Shown: one piece after another, positions 47,112-58,800 of the stretch
Layout: every line of letters starts with the position of its first letter
How positions within the stretch are numbered: position 1 is the first letter of the stretch
Assembly: GCA_036873135.1 (NCBI GenBank)
Contig: JAPTYO010000015.1
Span: 5,664,839-5,728,838 of the forward strand
DNA: 64,000 nucleotides
Source of the DNA: Clarkia xantiana subsp. parviflora
Lineage: Eukaryota; Streptophyta; Magnoliopsida; Myrtales; Onagraceae
Direction: 5' to 3'
Notes under the pieces: model-generated
Told to the model about the DNA's origin: nothing
The model's input: only the letters and a program-made list of their open reading frames with translations
The model's database searches: none
Position numbers and translations under genes: made by a program

Positions 47112-49419
47112 TCAGTCAGAAGCCTCGGGGGAGTCACCCTCACCACCTGAACCTGAACCTCCAGCGGAAATAGATGAGGAAGAGGAATCTGAGGTACCAA
47201 TCTCCACAGGTGTAGCATCCACCTGGGCTGGGGCAGCCTCGTCTGCGACAGCAGCCTGACCCACCAGAACAGTCGCGTAGCCAGCGGCATATGGCCCAAA
47301 GTCACCAAGGTCACCAAACGGGAACTGAGGATCAATCCGATATATGTGATCAACCAGATACTCACCGAACTGGTTCATCTCCTGAGTGAGACGCGTGCTA
47401 TAATCGGCGGTGAAGGCAGAGGAGGCTTTATACTCAGATACTGCGACAGCCCTCTCCTCCGCCCGACACTTAGTCTCCAACCTCCGCAGCTCCTCAGAAT
47501 GGACAGACGCGGCAACCTCAGCTTCCCGACGCAAACTGCCCACAGTGGCCTCAAGCAAGGATACCTGGCTCTGGAGCTCCTGCAACCTCAAATCAGATAT
47601 ACGCGCCTTCTCGGCAGCAGTGGCGACCTCCGCCTTGAGAGAGACCTGGCTGTCCTCAAGGGTCTTCCTCTCGTCAGATAACTCGAGCACGAGCGAGGAC
47701 ATGTTAACCATGTCAGATATACCCTAACAATACAAACAAAGGGTGAATAACCGAAAGATAGCCATTATGAAAGTAATGAAAGGAAAGCAAGGAACAACTC
47801 ACAGGTGCATAACGAGAGAGTACCCCCTGAACAAAGCGCCGAGTCTCCCCAGGAGACTTGGGCGAAGCAACACGATCGCCAGGGGGGACGGCGCCACGGA
47901 GTACTCGGACCCCAACCTCAGGAGTCCGCAGAGAGGAGGTGCTATCGAGGTGGAACTCCTTCAGACCAGCGAAGGGAGTCCACTCAGACCCAATAACATC
48001 TTCATCAGTCAGCCGTACGAAATCCTTCCGACTTAAAGTCGGAGGCCCACCTACACAAGCAAAGCAAGTCAAAGGATAATATAAACATAGAAGGATCAGT
48101 AATAAGGTAGAGATCATACCTGAGGACCGTGCCCTCGGCTGGGGGGCAGGGGAACCACCACCAGCAGGTCCCTTCCCTTTGTCAGCTAGGGAAGGCACCT
48201 CTTCGACCACCATCTCCTTATCACGAGATAGGGTCGGAGGACGAGCAGTAGGCGAAGCAGGATCCACAGCCTTCTTTCTCTTAGCAGCCGAGGCCCCGGC
48301 CTCAGAATCAGACCTCCGCGGCTTGGACTTGGAAGGTCCAGAGTCTCTACCAACGGAGACGACCCTCTCAGTCACCAAGGGGGAGCGCCCTAGCAAGGTA
48401 AGAAAAACAAGATAAGGAAAACGTAAGTTACACCATAAAGAAGCAAATGAGAGATAGCATACCAGAGGCCCCAGCCTTCTTCCCAGGTAGGGGGGATTTC
48501 TTCAAAGTAGAACCGGAAGGAGCCTTCCTCTTGCTCAGATCAACAGGGGCTCCCTGCATGTTATAGGTTTTTCCATGAAACCAACCTACAAAGGAAAAGC
48601 AGAAGGTAAATAAAGATAGAAAGACCAAGTGACATACCGAACCCCCGGAGTCAGGAGTCAGACTGATCCCGGCCTCGTAAAGATCTGTCTCAGTTATTAG
48701 AGACACGGGGCAGTAAGACCGGGTCCTGTTGCTCTCGTGAATAATCTTCATAGTCTTCAAATCATCCGAAGAGAACTCTCCAAAAGCAGGCCAACCATCG
48801 GATCGATCCTCATTCAAGACCGACCAAGTGACATACCGATCCGTAATGAAGAAATAGTGCTTAGCCCAGTGACTGGCCGAATTGTCAATCTGGGTCACAA
48901 AACGGAGGGAGGTATCCCACTCGATCCCACTCAACCCAAAGTCAGAGAATCGGGGATCTTTGAAGGTCGGGTGGCGAGTTACGAAACTCGCGAACCCCAC
49001 CCTCGTCCGGTACTGGAACCGATAGAAGCATCGGAATAGAGTAAGAGAGTACTTCCAGGAGTACCAATGGCACAATACCCGGAAGCCCACCCAGACGCGG
49101 AGGGCACTGGGGGCAAGGTTCACAGGAGAAGTCCTGAAGAACCTGCTCAACTCTATAAGCTCGTCACAGTAAGGCAGTCTCAGCCCGAATCGGATCTGAG
49201 AGGGATACACGGCGACCGTCCCTATGGGAGGCTCCGTCACCGTCGCTCGAGTGTTCCCCAAGGAGGGGAGAAAAGGATACAGAGGCTCATCTAGGGGACA
49301 GATGTTCCCTAGAGTGACATGTTCGTTGTAATCGGACCTAGTAAGAAGGTTCTCTGACAGGATAGCAAGACCTAAGGCAAAGGTAGCAGGAAACCCCCAA
49401 AGCACAAATCAAATTTCAA
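47112..49419 (-). CDS. Antisense gene of G3, five predicted exons, N-terminus damaged
   Basis: Convergent to gag. Predicted exons 49419-48638, 48553-48463, 48389-48120, 48050-47803 and 47723-47112, with GT-AG introns of 84, 73, 69 and 79 bp; the frame stays open to the stop. An upstream exon ending at 49507 (YADPSETPYSPKD) joins at 49419. The conserved block DELIELSRFFRTSPVNLAPS, LRVWVGFRVL, WYSWKYSLTLFRCFYRF is PF04195-like; then comes a Ser/Lys-rich linker (KKAGASG, KPRRSDSEAG), GPPTLSRKDF, a coiled coil (about 47700-47430) and an acidic Ser/Gly tail. Against G4, one base is added in a C run (49394-49398) and CGA became TGA at 49418-49416. Function unknown. Confidence 0.75.
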
Positions 49420-49507
49420 CTAACACCCCAATAAAGGCCACGGTACTAAGCTAGCAATAGAAAAGGAAGCAACGCGACTGAAAAGGAAGAGAAAAAGGGA
49501 ACTCACT

Positions 49508-51196
49508 CATCCTTCGGAGAATACGGCGTCTCTGAAGGGTCTGCGTACGTGGACACCACCAAGAGTATAGTACCTGCCACGACACGACGGATATCAAGAT
49601 AAGAGAAATTTCCGAAGAACCGGAGAGACTCTGACACCCGATCAACGACAACAACCAAAGATCCAAAGATACCCGGCAAAGATAGTCAGCACAAGTCAAG
49701 AACACTACAACGACCAAGTCAAACAATTTTATCCAAGCCTAAGGTCGGGTTTTGGAAAAAATTACCATCATACCCTCCAACAAAGATTAACACACCAACG
49801 GCGGCACGACATCAAATTCGAGACCGGGATAACCCAATCGGACAAGAAACCATATCCGGACGACCGGCAAACATTTTTCCCCAAAATCCACAATTACCAA
49901 CGGCTATCTACGGCAATCCCACATTTAATCAAATTTCGGCAATCAAACATCGGCAATCAAACATCGGCAATCAAATATCAACGATTCAAAAATCGACATT
50001 TGGTACGGCAACGAAAAAGAAAAGAGCGAACCTTTGGAAAACCCGACCCGATGTGGTAAACGGGTCCGGAATTCGAATTTCGAAGCCGATTGAAATCAGC
50101 CCCTCGCCGGAGTTCTAATCCCGCCGTCGCCGGAGTCGTTCCCGGCCGTTCCCCCGTCGCCGAAGTTGGCTCCAAATATTGCCGGAGCTCCCAGTCCCGC
50201 CGTCGATTATTCTGGCCGAGGATAGAGCTGCCGTCGCCGGAGGAAAGCCCACCGCCGAAGCCTCCCAGCGCCGCTGCTCGCCTGGTCGCCGCCCTCAGTC
50301 GACCGCCGATGTCGAGCTAGGCTCCACCTCCACCAGCAGCAGCTTCGACGTCGCCTTGGCCTGCTGGTCCGTCCCGCCTCTGCGTCGCCGTCCACCAGTC
50401 GCCGGAAATCGAGTCGCCGCCGGGAAAGGCTGATCCACCGGAAGCTTTCGACTGCAATGCTGGCCTCCTTTCACCGGAATGGCCGGTCGGATTTCTATCT
50501 CGTGGTGGAAATTCCGGCCGGTTCTAACCTTGGGGGTGCTCTCCAACCTTGCCTTGCTCTCCAAGGGTAAGTGGAAAAAGAAAGATGATAGCTATGGTGG
50601 CTATGGTGGCTATTGGAGGTATTTCTCTAACTCTCCTCTTTTATGTTAAAAGGGTGATAGGGTTTTTTAGGGGTTTTAATCACCACCATCCATATAGCCT
50701 TAAGTAAAATCTAAGGGCCAAGAAAAGATCATCTTTTTTATCCCTTTCACCTATAGCTAAACTATATTCCCATACTTAGAGAATTATCAAGTTAGTTTTA
50801 TTTTTGAGCATTTCATACTTAGGAAAATTTTTGGGCCAAAATTAATTTTTCCTCACTTAGATGAAATTCCGGTATGAATTGGAAGGGTAGATTACTTAGT
50901 TGCATTCGTATCACATCCCGGTGCAAGTTTGTATTTTTTGAGTATACACTTGTAGCAGGGATAAGTTTATCACTCCCACCTCAGACGGACGTGTGTCTAG
51001 GCACACGTCCGTGCTACTCTGACGTTTACAATTCCTCTATCTCAGTAGACAGGGGGGCAGGGTCAGAGGCGCGCATCTAAGGGTAAGCAGGCATTCATAC
51101 AAAGAAGGTAAAATCCCGGTTTCAAATTGCGCGTGTCATACCATCCTAAAATAGAGTCAATCAAGGGTTAGGCCATTGGTTGACTCGGGGGGCATG
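49508..51196. other. Region between antisense gene and 3' LTR of G3
   Basis: Must hold the promoter of the antisense gene, which I cannot pinpoint. A GC-rich tract of CCGTCGCCGGAG-type motifs lies at about 50090-50450, with low-complexity CGGCAATCAAACAT repeats at 49935-49980. The region ends with the polypurine tract GACTCGGGGGGCATG (51182-51196). No conserved protein: ORFs here differ from those in G4. Confidence 0.55.
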
Positions 51197-52170
51197 TGAT
51201 GGATATACGCCCAATTTGAACCCGTTGACTCCCGAACCGTTGTATTTTTATCGTCCCATTTATGATTGCAAATCGAAACTTCAACCCGGACACTTCGCGA
51301 GAACACCAACGGCTCGGACGGGGCCGAAGCGCCCGTCCGACAACGAAGGACTCACCTAGGTGAGGTTGGGTGGCCACACCCGACCTCCCCTAGGGGAGAT
51401 CGGGTCAGCCAACCCGATCTCCCCTAGGGGAGATCGGGTGGACCAACCCGATCTCTCCTAGGAGAGATCGGGTCAGCCGACCCGATCTCTCCTAGGAGAG
51501 ATCGGGTCGGCCAACCCGATCTCTCCTAGGAGAGATCGGGTTGGCCAACCCGATCTCTCCTAGGAGAGATCGGGTCGGCTGACCCGATCCCTCCTAGGAG
51601 GGATGGGGTTGGCCAACCCCACCCTCCCTAGGAGGGGTTGGGTGCCCTCACCCAACCCCTACCCTTGGGGGTCGGATTCCTCCCCCCCAAGGGTCCCGAC
51701 ACCCCTCTCAGACGCCCATGCTCGGTCCAGTCTGCCTACCTCCTCCGAATCCTAAGGTCTTAATTATATACTTAAAGGTTAATTAATTGTGTTTAGAGGT
51801 TAACGATGTCATTAAGCCACCTTAATGACACCGTTGCCTATAAATACCCCACCTTCACAACTCATTTGGGCATCTTGGCCATTTGAACAATTTAGCTCTG
51901 ACATCTCTCTAGCTTTATCTCTCTAGAAATATAGTTCTGACTTAGGCATCGGAGAGGGTTCACCAGGCACCACCCCCCCCTCCTCCGTGTCTGGTATTGC
52001 CCCTTTTGCAGGGCAAAGGGAGAGAAGAAGAGAAGGAACCAAGGGAAGAAGGAAAGGAAGAAGGACATAGACAAAGGCAAGACAACTCGAGAAGACCGGA
52101 TCATACACATCCCCCATAAGGAGTGAGATCAAAGCCGACACCCCGTTGACCTAGATCTCATAACTTAACA
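51197..52170 (+). repeat. 3' LTR of G3
   Basis: 974 bp, no difference found from 44138-45111. Palindrome array at 51351-51659, TATA at 51839, followed by GGTCA. Confidence 0.95.
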
Positions 52171-52590
52171 GGTCACATTAGGGATTTTGGGTTAGACCTA
52201 AAATCCCATGTGACATGGGAAGCCCAAAATTGGGCCTCCCACCTCACATAGGTCAGCGCCGAACTTGATGTTTGGAGGTGGGATTTTTCCCACCTCCTCT
52301 CCTATATATAGGGACCTAGGGGGACTTTATTAAGTGTTAATTCTCTTCCCAAGTGTTGAGATTAAAAGAACTCTCCTCCCTAGTCCTAGCAAGGTTCGGC
52401 CGAACCGAATTACACACCAAGAGGTGTCAAATTGCGACGAGCAATTTATTCCAAGTAAGATCCGTTCCGCAAAGAATCGAAGGAGGCTTTGCTGTGAAAA
52501 TCAATCCACGTAGGGCTTCTCTAACAGGAGCCTCTACGAGGAACCGTCCGGTGGATCGTGAACTCCCCGTGAAGATCTTGGGTTGCAGGG
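52171..52590 (+). repeat. Copia LTR, continuation after G3
   Basis: GGTCACATTAGGGATTTTGG to GATCTTGGGTTGCAGGG. Its dyad (52274-52297) has stem GGAGGTGGGA with loop TTTT, unrelated in sequence to C1's but at the same place before CTATATATA. The 3' end is missing. Confidence 0.8.
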
Positions 52591-52854
52591 GTTTTATTAA
52601 GGTTAATCATAATTCCTCCTTAGAGTGTTTTATAGAGAAACCCCCCCTCCCCCCATAACACCCTAGTCCGGCCGAAACCTCACCACCACCAAAGGGTGTG
52701 CCAAATTGCCTTCAAGCAAACACTTCGGAGATCCGTCCCTGGCAAGAATCGATCAGAGGCTTTGTTGTGGAGAATATACCGCGTAGGGCTTCCATAACAA
52801 GAACCTCTACGGGTGCCGACCGGAGAGCCATGAACTCCCTCAGCAGGATCTTGG
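52591..52854 (+). repeat. Internal copia LTR fragment
   Basis: Begins TTTTATTAAGGTTAATC, the middle of the family LTR (compare 53078), and ends CAGCAGGATCTTGG where the C6 LTR starts. Both ends are cut. Confidence 0.75.
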
Positions 52855-53450
52855 TGTTAGCATATGGTGATGGGTGCCGTAATTGGTAGCCCATAATATG
52901 TATAGTTTACCTAAGGAAATTAGGTACATGTCACATTAGGGTAATTTGGCTAGACCCAAATCCCAATTGACATGAGAGGCCCAAAATTGGGACTCCCTAT
53001 ACTAAGTGGCCGGCCGAAATATAGTGTGGGGTAAAGTGGACTTTTGTCCACTTTACTTATCCTATATAAAGAGGTCTTAGGGGATTTTATTAGGGTTAAT
53101 CACAACTCCTCCTTAGATTCATTTTGAGAGAAAAACCTTCCCCCCATAACACCATATTCGGCCGAACCCACCATCACCTAAGGGGTGTGCCAATTTGCTT
53201 TCAAGCAAACACTAAAGAGATTTTCACTGCCGAAGAATTGATCAGAGGCTTTGCTGTGGAGAACATACAACGTAGGGCTTCTTTCACAAGGACCTCTACG
53301 GGTGCCGACCGAAGAGCCGTGAGCTCATTCAGCAGGATTCTGGGTCTACGGATTGTGGTTAAGGTATATGCGAATCTTCCGCTGCGTAATTCGATTACTA
53401 GCATGTACCTTGTTTTAGTGTCCGTAGTGATTATTCCCCGTAATCTAACA
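52855..53450 (+). repeat. 5' LTR of C6
   Basis: 596 bp, TGTTAGCATATGG to CCGTAATCTAACA. Perfect dyad GTAAAGTGGAC at 53031-53056 and TATA box CTATATAAAG at 53062-53071. The intact junction with the primer site makes it the reference LTR for this family. Confidence 0.93.
53031..53071 (+). promoter_or_regulatory. Dyad and TATA box of the C6 LTR
   Basis: An 11-bp stem with TTTT loop, 5 bp of spacer, then CTATATAAAG. Same arrangement as at 19288-19327. Confidence 0.65.
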
Positions 53451-53451
53451 A

Positions 53452-53464
53452 TGGTATCAGAGCC
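53452..53464 (+). other. Primer-binding site of C6 (initiator Met tRNA)
   Basis: TGGTATCAGAGCC, one base after the LTR. Confidence 0.95.
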
Positions 53465-54928
53465 AGGTTAGGAGTTCATGATTTTGATAAATTGATGTTC
53501 TTGAAAATATAATTTTGGTTCGAAAATTTTTGAAAGAAAATTTTAAAATTTTCGAATTTTTCATGTGCGTAGTGAAACCGAAATTTTCATGATGTTCTTA
53601 GTAAATTTGATTTTCACGATCTTCAAGAAAAACACATTTTTTTGTCAAAATCGAACATTGGATTGTAGATCTTAATAAAATTTGATCTTGAAATTTGACC
53701 ACTTATTTCTAATTATGTGTTATTTCGGCCAAACCCTAAGGAATTGCAAGGTAATATTTTTATTTTCTTAGGCAATAAAAAAATAATATTTCGGCTAAAA
53801 TTATTAGTATATTGTTTACCATATTTTAATTTTTAATCAAGGTAACAATATATCTATAATTAGAAACAAATGGATGGATTCACATTATTATATTGAAATG
53901 TATATATAACTATCAATATATCTAAATATTTAATAGGGTTAAAGATATTATTGATAGATTTAGTTATCTAAAAGATTGAGAAAATATATTGTCAGTTATT
54001 TGTTTCCATATTAAAGATATTGACAATAAATAAAATATATATTATATTTGTAAACCGAAATTTTTATATACATATATATATTGTTGATTGATTTTATCTT
54101 AAAGATAGAATCTTCGCAATAAATATGAATATATTTTAATGTTGCCTGAAATATATATATATATATATATATATATTTTAATATTGGAAATTATTTTATA
54201 ATTAATGTTACTTGGTGGTTAAGTTTTTAGTGGACAGTAAAACCCTACTTAGCCCACAAGTAATCATTTCGGCCCAAACCCATTTTGAATTAATTAATGG
54301 GCCGGTCCAATATACTTAATCGGAACGTAATTAAAACCGAACCGGGTTTTTTCAATTGGTTTTACCTAGTCTGGCCGGGTCGGACCGGGGTAACTAAGTG
54401 GATCTAACCGAACCGGTTTTGAATGTTGAACTGAATCCTATTTTATTGAACCAGTTCGGACCGAACCATATTTTAAAATTAAAACCGGACCGAATCGAAC
54501 CAGATTTTACCGAACCGGACCCGAACCGGAATTTTACTGGACTTAACTGAACCAGACCGAAATTGACTTAACCGAACCGAATTTTCAAAACCGAATTCAA
54601 GTTAATTAAATAAAATAGGGAGGTCAATTTTTAAAATCTAAATGTTTTGAACTCTGGTTAGCCTACACAGTGCTCAAGAGTTTATTAATTAAACATTATT
54701 GCCTCGTTTCGATTATGGGGGGTGGATCTCGGATATACATGTTTTTTGGGACTGGTATAATTAGTGGGATGAATTGAAATTGTTTATTATTCTAATATAT
54801 ATATTAATGCATGATTAGAAATGTCGTCTTGATTGTGCCAAGCTAGCTGGATAATGCATGTTGGGGGCAAAACCCTGGTTAAATATATGGTATGCGCACT
54901 AGGGTAGACATGCTGTGATGGTTGATAT
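53465..54928 (+). other. Leader of C6
   Basis: No ORF supported. AT microsatellite near 54151-54180, degenerate CCGAACC tract at about 54330-54620, conserved segment up to the G4 insertion (GATGGTTGATAT). Confidence 0.6.
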
Positions 54929-55822
54929 TGATGGATATACGCCCAATTTGAACCCGTTGACTTCCGAACCGTTGTATTTTTATCGTCCCATTTATGATTG
55001 CAAATCGAAACTTCAACCCGGACACTTCGCGAGAACATCGACGGCTCGGACGGGGCCGAAGCGCCCGTCCCGCAAAGACGAACTCACCTAGGTGAGGTTG
55101 GGTGGCCACACCCGACCTCCCCTAGGGGAGATCGGGTCAGCCGACCCGATCTCCCCTAGGGGAGATCGGGTGGACCAACCCGATCTCTCCTAGGAGAGAT
55201 CGGGTCGGCCAACCCGATCTCTCCTAGGAGAGATCGGGTCGGCCAACCCGATCCCTCCTAGGAGGGATGGGGTTGGCCAACCCCATCCTCCCTAGGAGGG
55301 GTTGGGTGTCCTCACCCAACCCCTACCCTTGGGGGTCGGATTTCTCCCCCCCCAAGGGCCCCGACACCATTTTCGGACTCCCATGCTCGGTCCACTCCGC
55401 CTACCTCCTCCGAATCCTAAGGTCTTAATTATGTGCTTAAAGGTTAATTAATTGTGTTTAAAGGCTAACGATGTCATTAAGCCACCTTAATGACACCGTT
55501 GCCTATAAATACCCCACCTTCACAACTCATTTAAGGATCTTGGCCATTTGGACATTTTAGCTCTGACATCTCTCTAGCTTTATCTCTCTAGAAAAATACT
55601 GACTTAGGCATCGGAGAGGGTTCACCAGGCACCACCCCCCCCTCCGTGTCTGGTATTGCCCCTTCTGCAGGGTAGAAGGAGAGAAGAAACAAAGGAAGGA
55701 AGGAAGGAAAGAAGAAGATAAGCTAAGGCAGAGCAGCTCAGGAACATCGGATCACACACATCCCCCGTAAAGGAGTGAGATCAAAGCCGACCCCCCGTTG
55801 ACCTAGATCTCATAACTTAACA
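54929..55822 (+). repeat. 5' LTR of G4
   Basis: 894 bp, TGATGGATATACGCC to CATAACTTAACA. Palindrome array at 55083-55325 with six CCTAGG units, two fewer than G3, which accounts for most of the length difference. TATA at 55503. Confidence 0.93.
55083..55325. repeat. Palindrome array in U3 of G4
   Basis: Six CCTAGG-centred palindromes of the G3 type, again with GGCC-centred dyads between them. Unit number varies but the symmetry is kept. Confidence 0.9.
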
Positions 55823-55823
55823 C

Positions 55824-55840
55824 TTGGCGCCGTCAGTGGG
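55824..55840 (+). other. Primer-binding site of G4
   Basis: TTGGCGCCGTCAGTGGG, one base different from G3. Confidence 0.85.
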
Positions 55841-55873
55841 CTTCGAACAGAAAGCCTGGCTATTACACGAGCT

Positions 55874-58800
55874 ATGACGAACAGTAGGGTGTCCAGGCCC
55901 CAACACCCACCCGGGGGCAATGGGCGGAGAAGAGAACCCATACCCCCAGGGAGGCGGCCTAACCCTGGGAAGCAGCCAATGCATCCAGAGCCCCAAGAAA
56001 TACCACAACCTCCTCAGCAACAGAACAACCAGGAGGGAGGACCTTCACGCCCAGCTGGGGCTGAGTCCTCCACAGCCTCCACCCCCCGGGCAAGAAGGCC
56101 ACAGAGAGCAAGAGGACAACAGGGAGTGCCTTCCCACAACACGGCACCCCCTGAGGGATACTATTATGAGGAGCAACCCCAAAGGTACCCATATGGGATG
56201 CCGGCACAAAGAGATGATAACCGCGCCCACACAGCATATGCAAGGCCGGCATACACTCAAGGGACTTACACTGAAGCTCATGAGGAGGAGCAGATCCCGA
56301 CAGAAGAGCACTACTCGCACCCTCGAGCAGGGCAGCGAGAGGAGCAAAGAAGATATTACCAGGAGCCACCCCCAGAGGGAAGGCAACAATTTTTGCCTCC
56401 TAGGCAACAGCAGAACAACAGGGCTTACACCCCGCTTGGGGAGGAAAGACAAGCAAGACCTCCAAGGAGGCAGGACTTCTATGAAGCACCCCAGCAGGCG
56501 TATCAAGAGTACACCTACAGTCCATACCAGCAGGGACAAGGGAACCCAGTAAGCCCAGTCTACAACTACAATGGATATCAGAGGGATTATACTCCGGCAC
56601 AGGTGATGATCACCCCGGAGGAGATAGAAGCCATGATAACCCGGAAATTGAATGAGTCAAAGAAACCCAGCCTGCATTGTCTAAGTGACAAGACGAACCA
56701 CCCTTTCACAAGGGAGCTGGAGATGAACAGGGTGCCAGACTCCCTGCATACTGTGCAAATTGCAAAGTACAATGGGAAGGGAGACCCCCTAGAGCATATC
56801 CAACAGCATGAGGCCTCTCTATTCGGGAGGACAACTGATGAAAGATACAAGGCACTCCTTTTCCCAAACACCCTATCAGGGGTGGCCTCACATTGGTTCT
56901 TCAGCCTGCCCTCTGAGAGCATCCACTCATGGGAGCAGCTAAAAGCTAAGTTTCTGCAGAGATACCTAGGGGAGAGGAAACTCCTCAAGGGAACAGGCTC
57001 CATTGATGACGTAAAACAAGAATACGATGAATCCCTGGCCAGCTACTATACTAGGTTCAACCAGAATATTGCAGACATCCAGGGAGACATCACTGAAGGG
57101 GAGATAATCCGAGCCTTTATCAGAAACTTAGGTCGCTTTGGGTCAACATTGGCTGAAAAGATGGCCAAAAAGCCAGCAAGCACCTTGGAGGAGCTTGCAG
57201 GGAGAGTTAAAACGCATATTGACCTTGAGAGGCACAGGGCAAGCAAGAAGGCCAAAATTCAGGCAGCCAAGGAGGATACTCAAAGGCCAAACAAAGGAAA
57301 GCCACCCCAGGCACCACAGCATGCAAGGCAGCAAGAATGGCGTCCGCCACAGCAAAGAAACCAAATGGGTGAACCCTTAAAGGCTAGAGAAATAAACGTC
57401 ATTAAGTTCATCCCACTAAACGCCACTCCAGCCACCGTACTTAGAGAGATGCGGAACCAAAAGCTTTGGTCACCCCCTGCAAGGTGGAGAGCCCCAATGG
57501 TAGGAAATCACAAGGATAGATGGTGTGACAACCATGAGGCTTATGGTCACGACACAAATGAATGCTTTAGCCTAAAGCTAAGCATAAACAACATCGTTCA
57601 GAGGGGAGAACTGAAGCAATTCGTAGACCATGGGGGCAACAGTATGCAACTAGGGCCATCACAGAAGGACAAGGACAAGGGCAAGGGAAAGATAGACTAC
57701 AACCCTCCACCCAACAAAAGAGGAGTCATAAATATGATACATGGGGGAGTAGCATCGGGTGGCCCAACTGCTAACGCAAGAGAGGTCTATGCATCCAAGC
57801 TAAGCTCAGTGCCAAGGTGGAGAAAAAGGCCAAGAGAAGGAGAAGAAGTGAAGATCGAGTTCTCGGAGAAGGACAAGAGCCACATCGTCTTTCCACATGA
57901 CGATGCTCTAGTTATTACTTTAGATATTGACAATTTTGATGTAAAGAGAATTTTGGTGGATGGGGGCAGCTCAGCTGACCTCCTAAGCCTGAGAGTGTTG
58001 GAAGAGATAGGGAAAACCAAAACAGACATCAAACCGGTCAACTTCCCTCTAGTTGGCTTCTCAGGGGCAACAAGTTACCCCCTGGGAATGATAACCCTAC
58101 CAGTGACCATGGGCCAAGGATGGACCCAGCTGAAGGTAAATGTCAATTTCTTGGTGGTTGAAACCCTGGGAGCCTACAATGGGATCCTAGGAAGGACAAC
58201 CATAAACCCATATGAAATAGTGTCATCCACTGTTCACCAGAAGTTGAAGTATATCACGGAGAACGGGGTTGGAGAGGTCCTGGGTGATCAACGCACCGCA
58301 AGGCAATGCTACGTCAACTCAATGAGACGTGGATCACACGGGACAGATACAGTGGCTGTAGTCATGGTAGGGGCCAACCAGGACAGAAGAAGGAGGGGAA
58401 GGAGACAAAGGCAAAGAAGGAGGAGGAGTGGAGTAACACTCCGTTTGAGCAGGCAGTTTTTTCAAACAGTGCCTACAAGGAGACACAGGAGCAAGGCTGT
58501 GAAGGTGACATCCATACCTTGGCAGCCAGACACCATAATAGGGAACAAGACAAGGAACTCCATCCTAAAAGACTTCCGCTACATAGATGATATCAAGCAA
58601 ATGCCGCAGGAGTCTATATCAAGCTATTTCCAGAGATTCTTTGATTATGGTGCCAACATGGACATCACAAGGGGAGAAGCAGTCAGAGCATTCATCAGAA
58701 ACATGCATCCAAGTTCATTCGAGGCCTATGGAGGGCTCTATGAGATGGTCATGACGAGCACAATGAGAGAGCTCAAGGTGAAGCTGGACAGGGCATTTGA

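Larger units (their letters stand above)
44138..52170 (+). mobile_element. Gypsy element G3, complete, very young, non-autonomous
   Basis: 8033-bp element with a perfect 5-bp duplication GGTCA. Its two 974-bp LTRs lie exactly 7059 bp apart with no indel, and every stretch I compared was identical. Inside are the primer site, a 141-aa gag remnant, two tandem hairpin arrays, a minus-strand intron-containing gene, a GC-rich tract and a polypurine tract. It has no gag core, protease, RT, RNase H or integrase. It must have been copied and inserted by proteins from another element. Confidence 0.93.
52855..54928 (+). mobile_element. Copia element C6, 5' part, split by G4
   Basis: Complete LTR, primer site and about 1.5 kb of leader of a plus-strand copia element; the rest lies beyond G4, outside the window. 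The leader has the family landmarks in order (ACCGAACCGG tract about 54330-54600, then AAGCTAGCTGGATAATGCATG near 54840). Confidence 0.85.

Noticed and set aside
50090..50564. Overlapping ORFs in the GC-rich tract of G3
   Set aside because: Corresponding frames in G4 (63469-63930) are not conserved, so GC-rich sequence with few stops explains them.
50540..50580. Plus-strand 5' splice site (AAGGGTAAGT) near the GC-rich tract
   Set aside because: No partner exon or acceptor is supported; G4 has GGGTGAGTG at the same place, but no reading frame leads into it.
53452..53464. tRNA gene fragment
   Set aside because: TGGTATCAGAGCC is only the 13-base primer site complementary to a tRNA end and is adjacent to an LTR; no tRNA body is present.
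56045..56539. Minus-strand ORF of 164 aa, and the 136-138-aa ORFs nearby
   Set aside because: They lie opposite the gag-protease frame, are Cys/Leu-rich as expected for the complement of Pro/Gln/Arg-rich coding sequence, and match nothing recognised.
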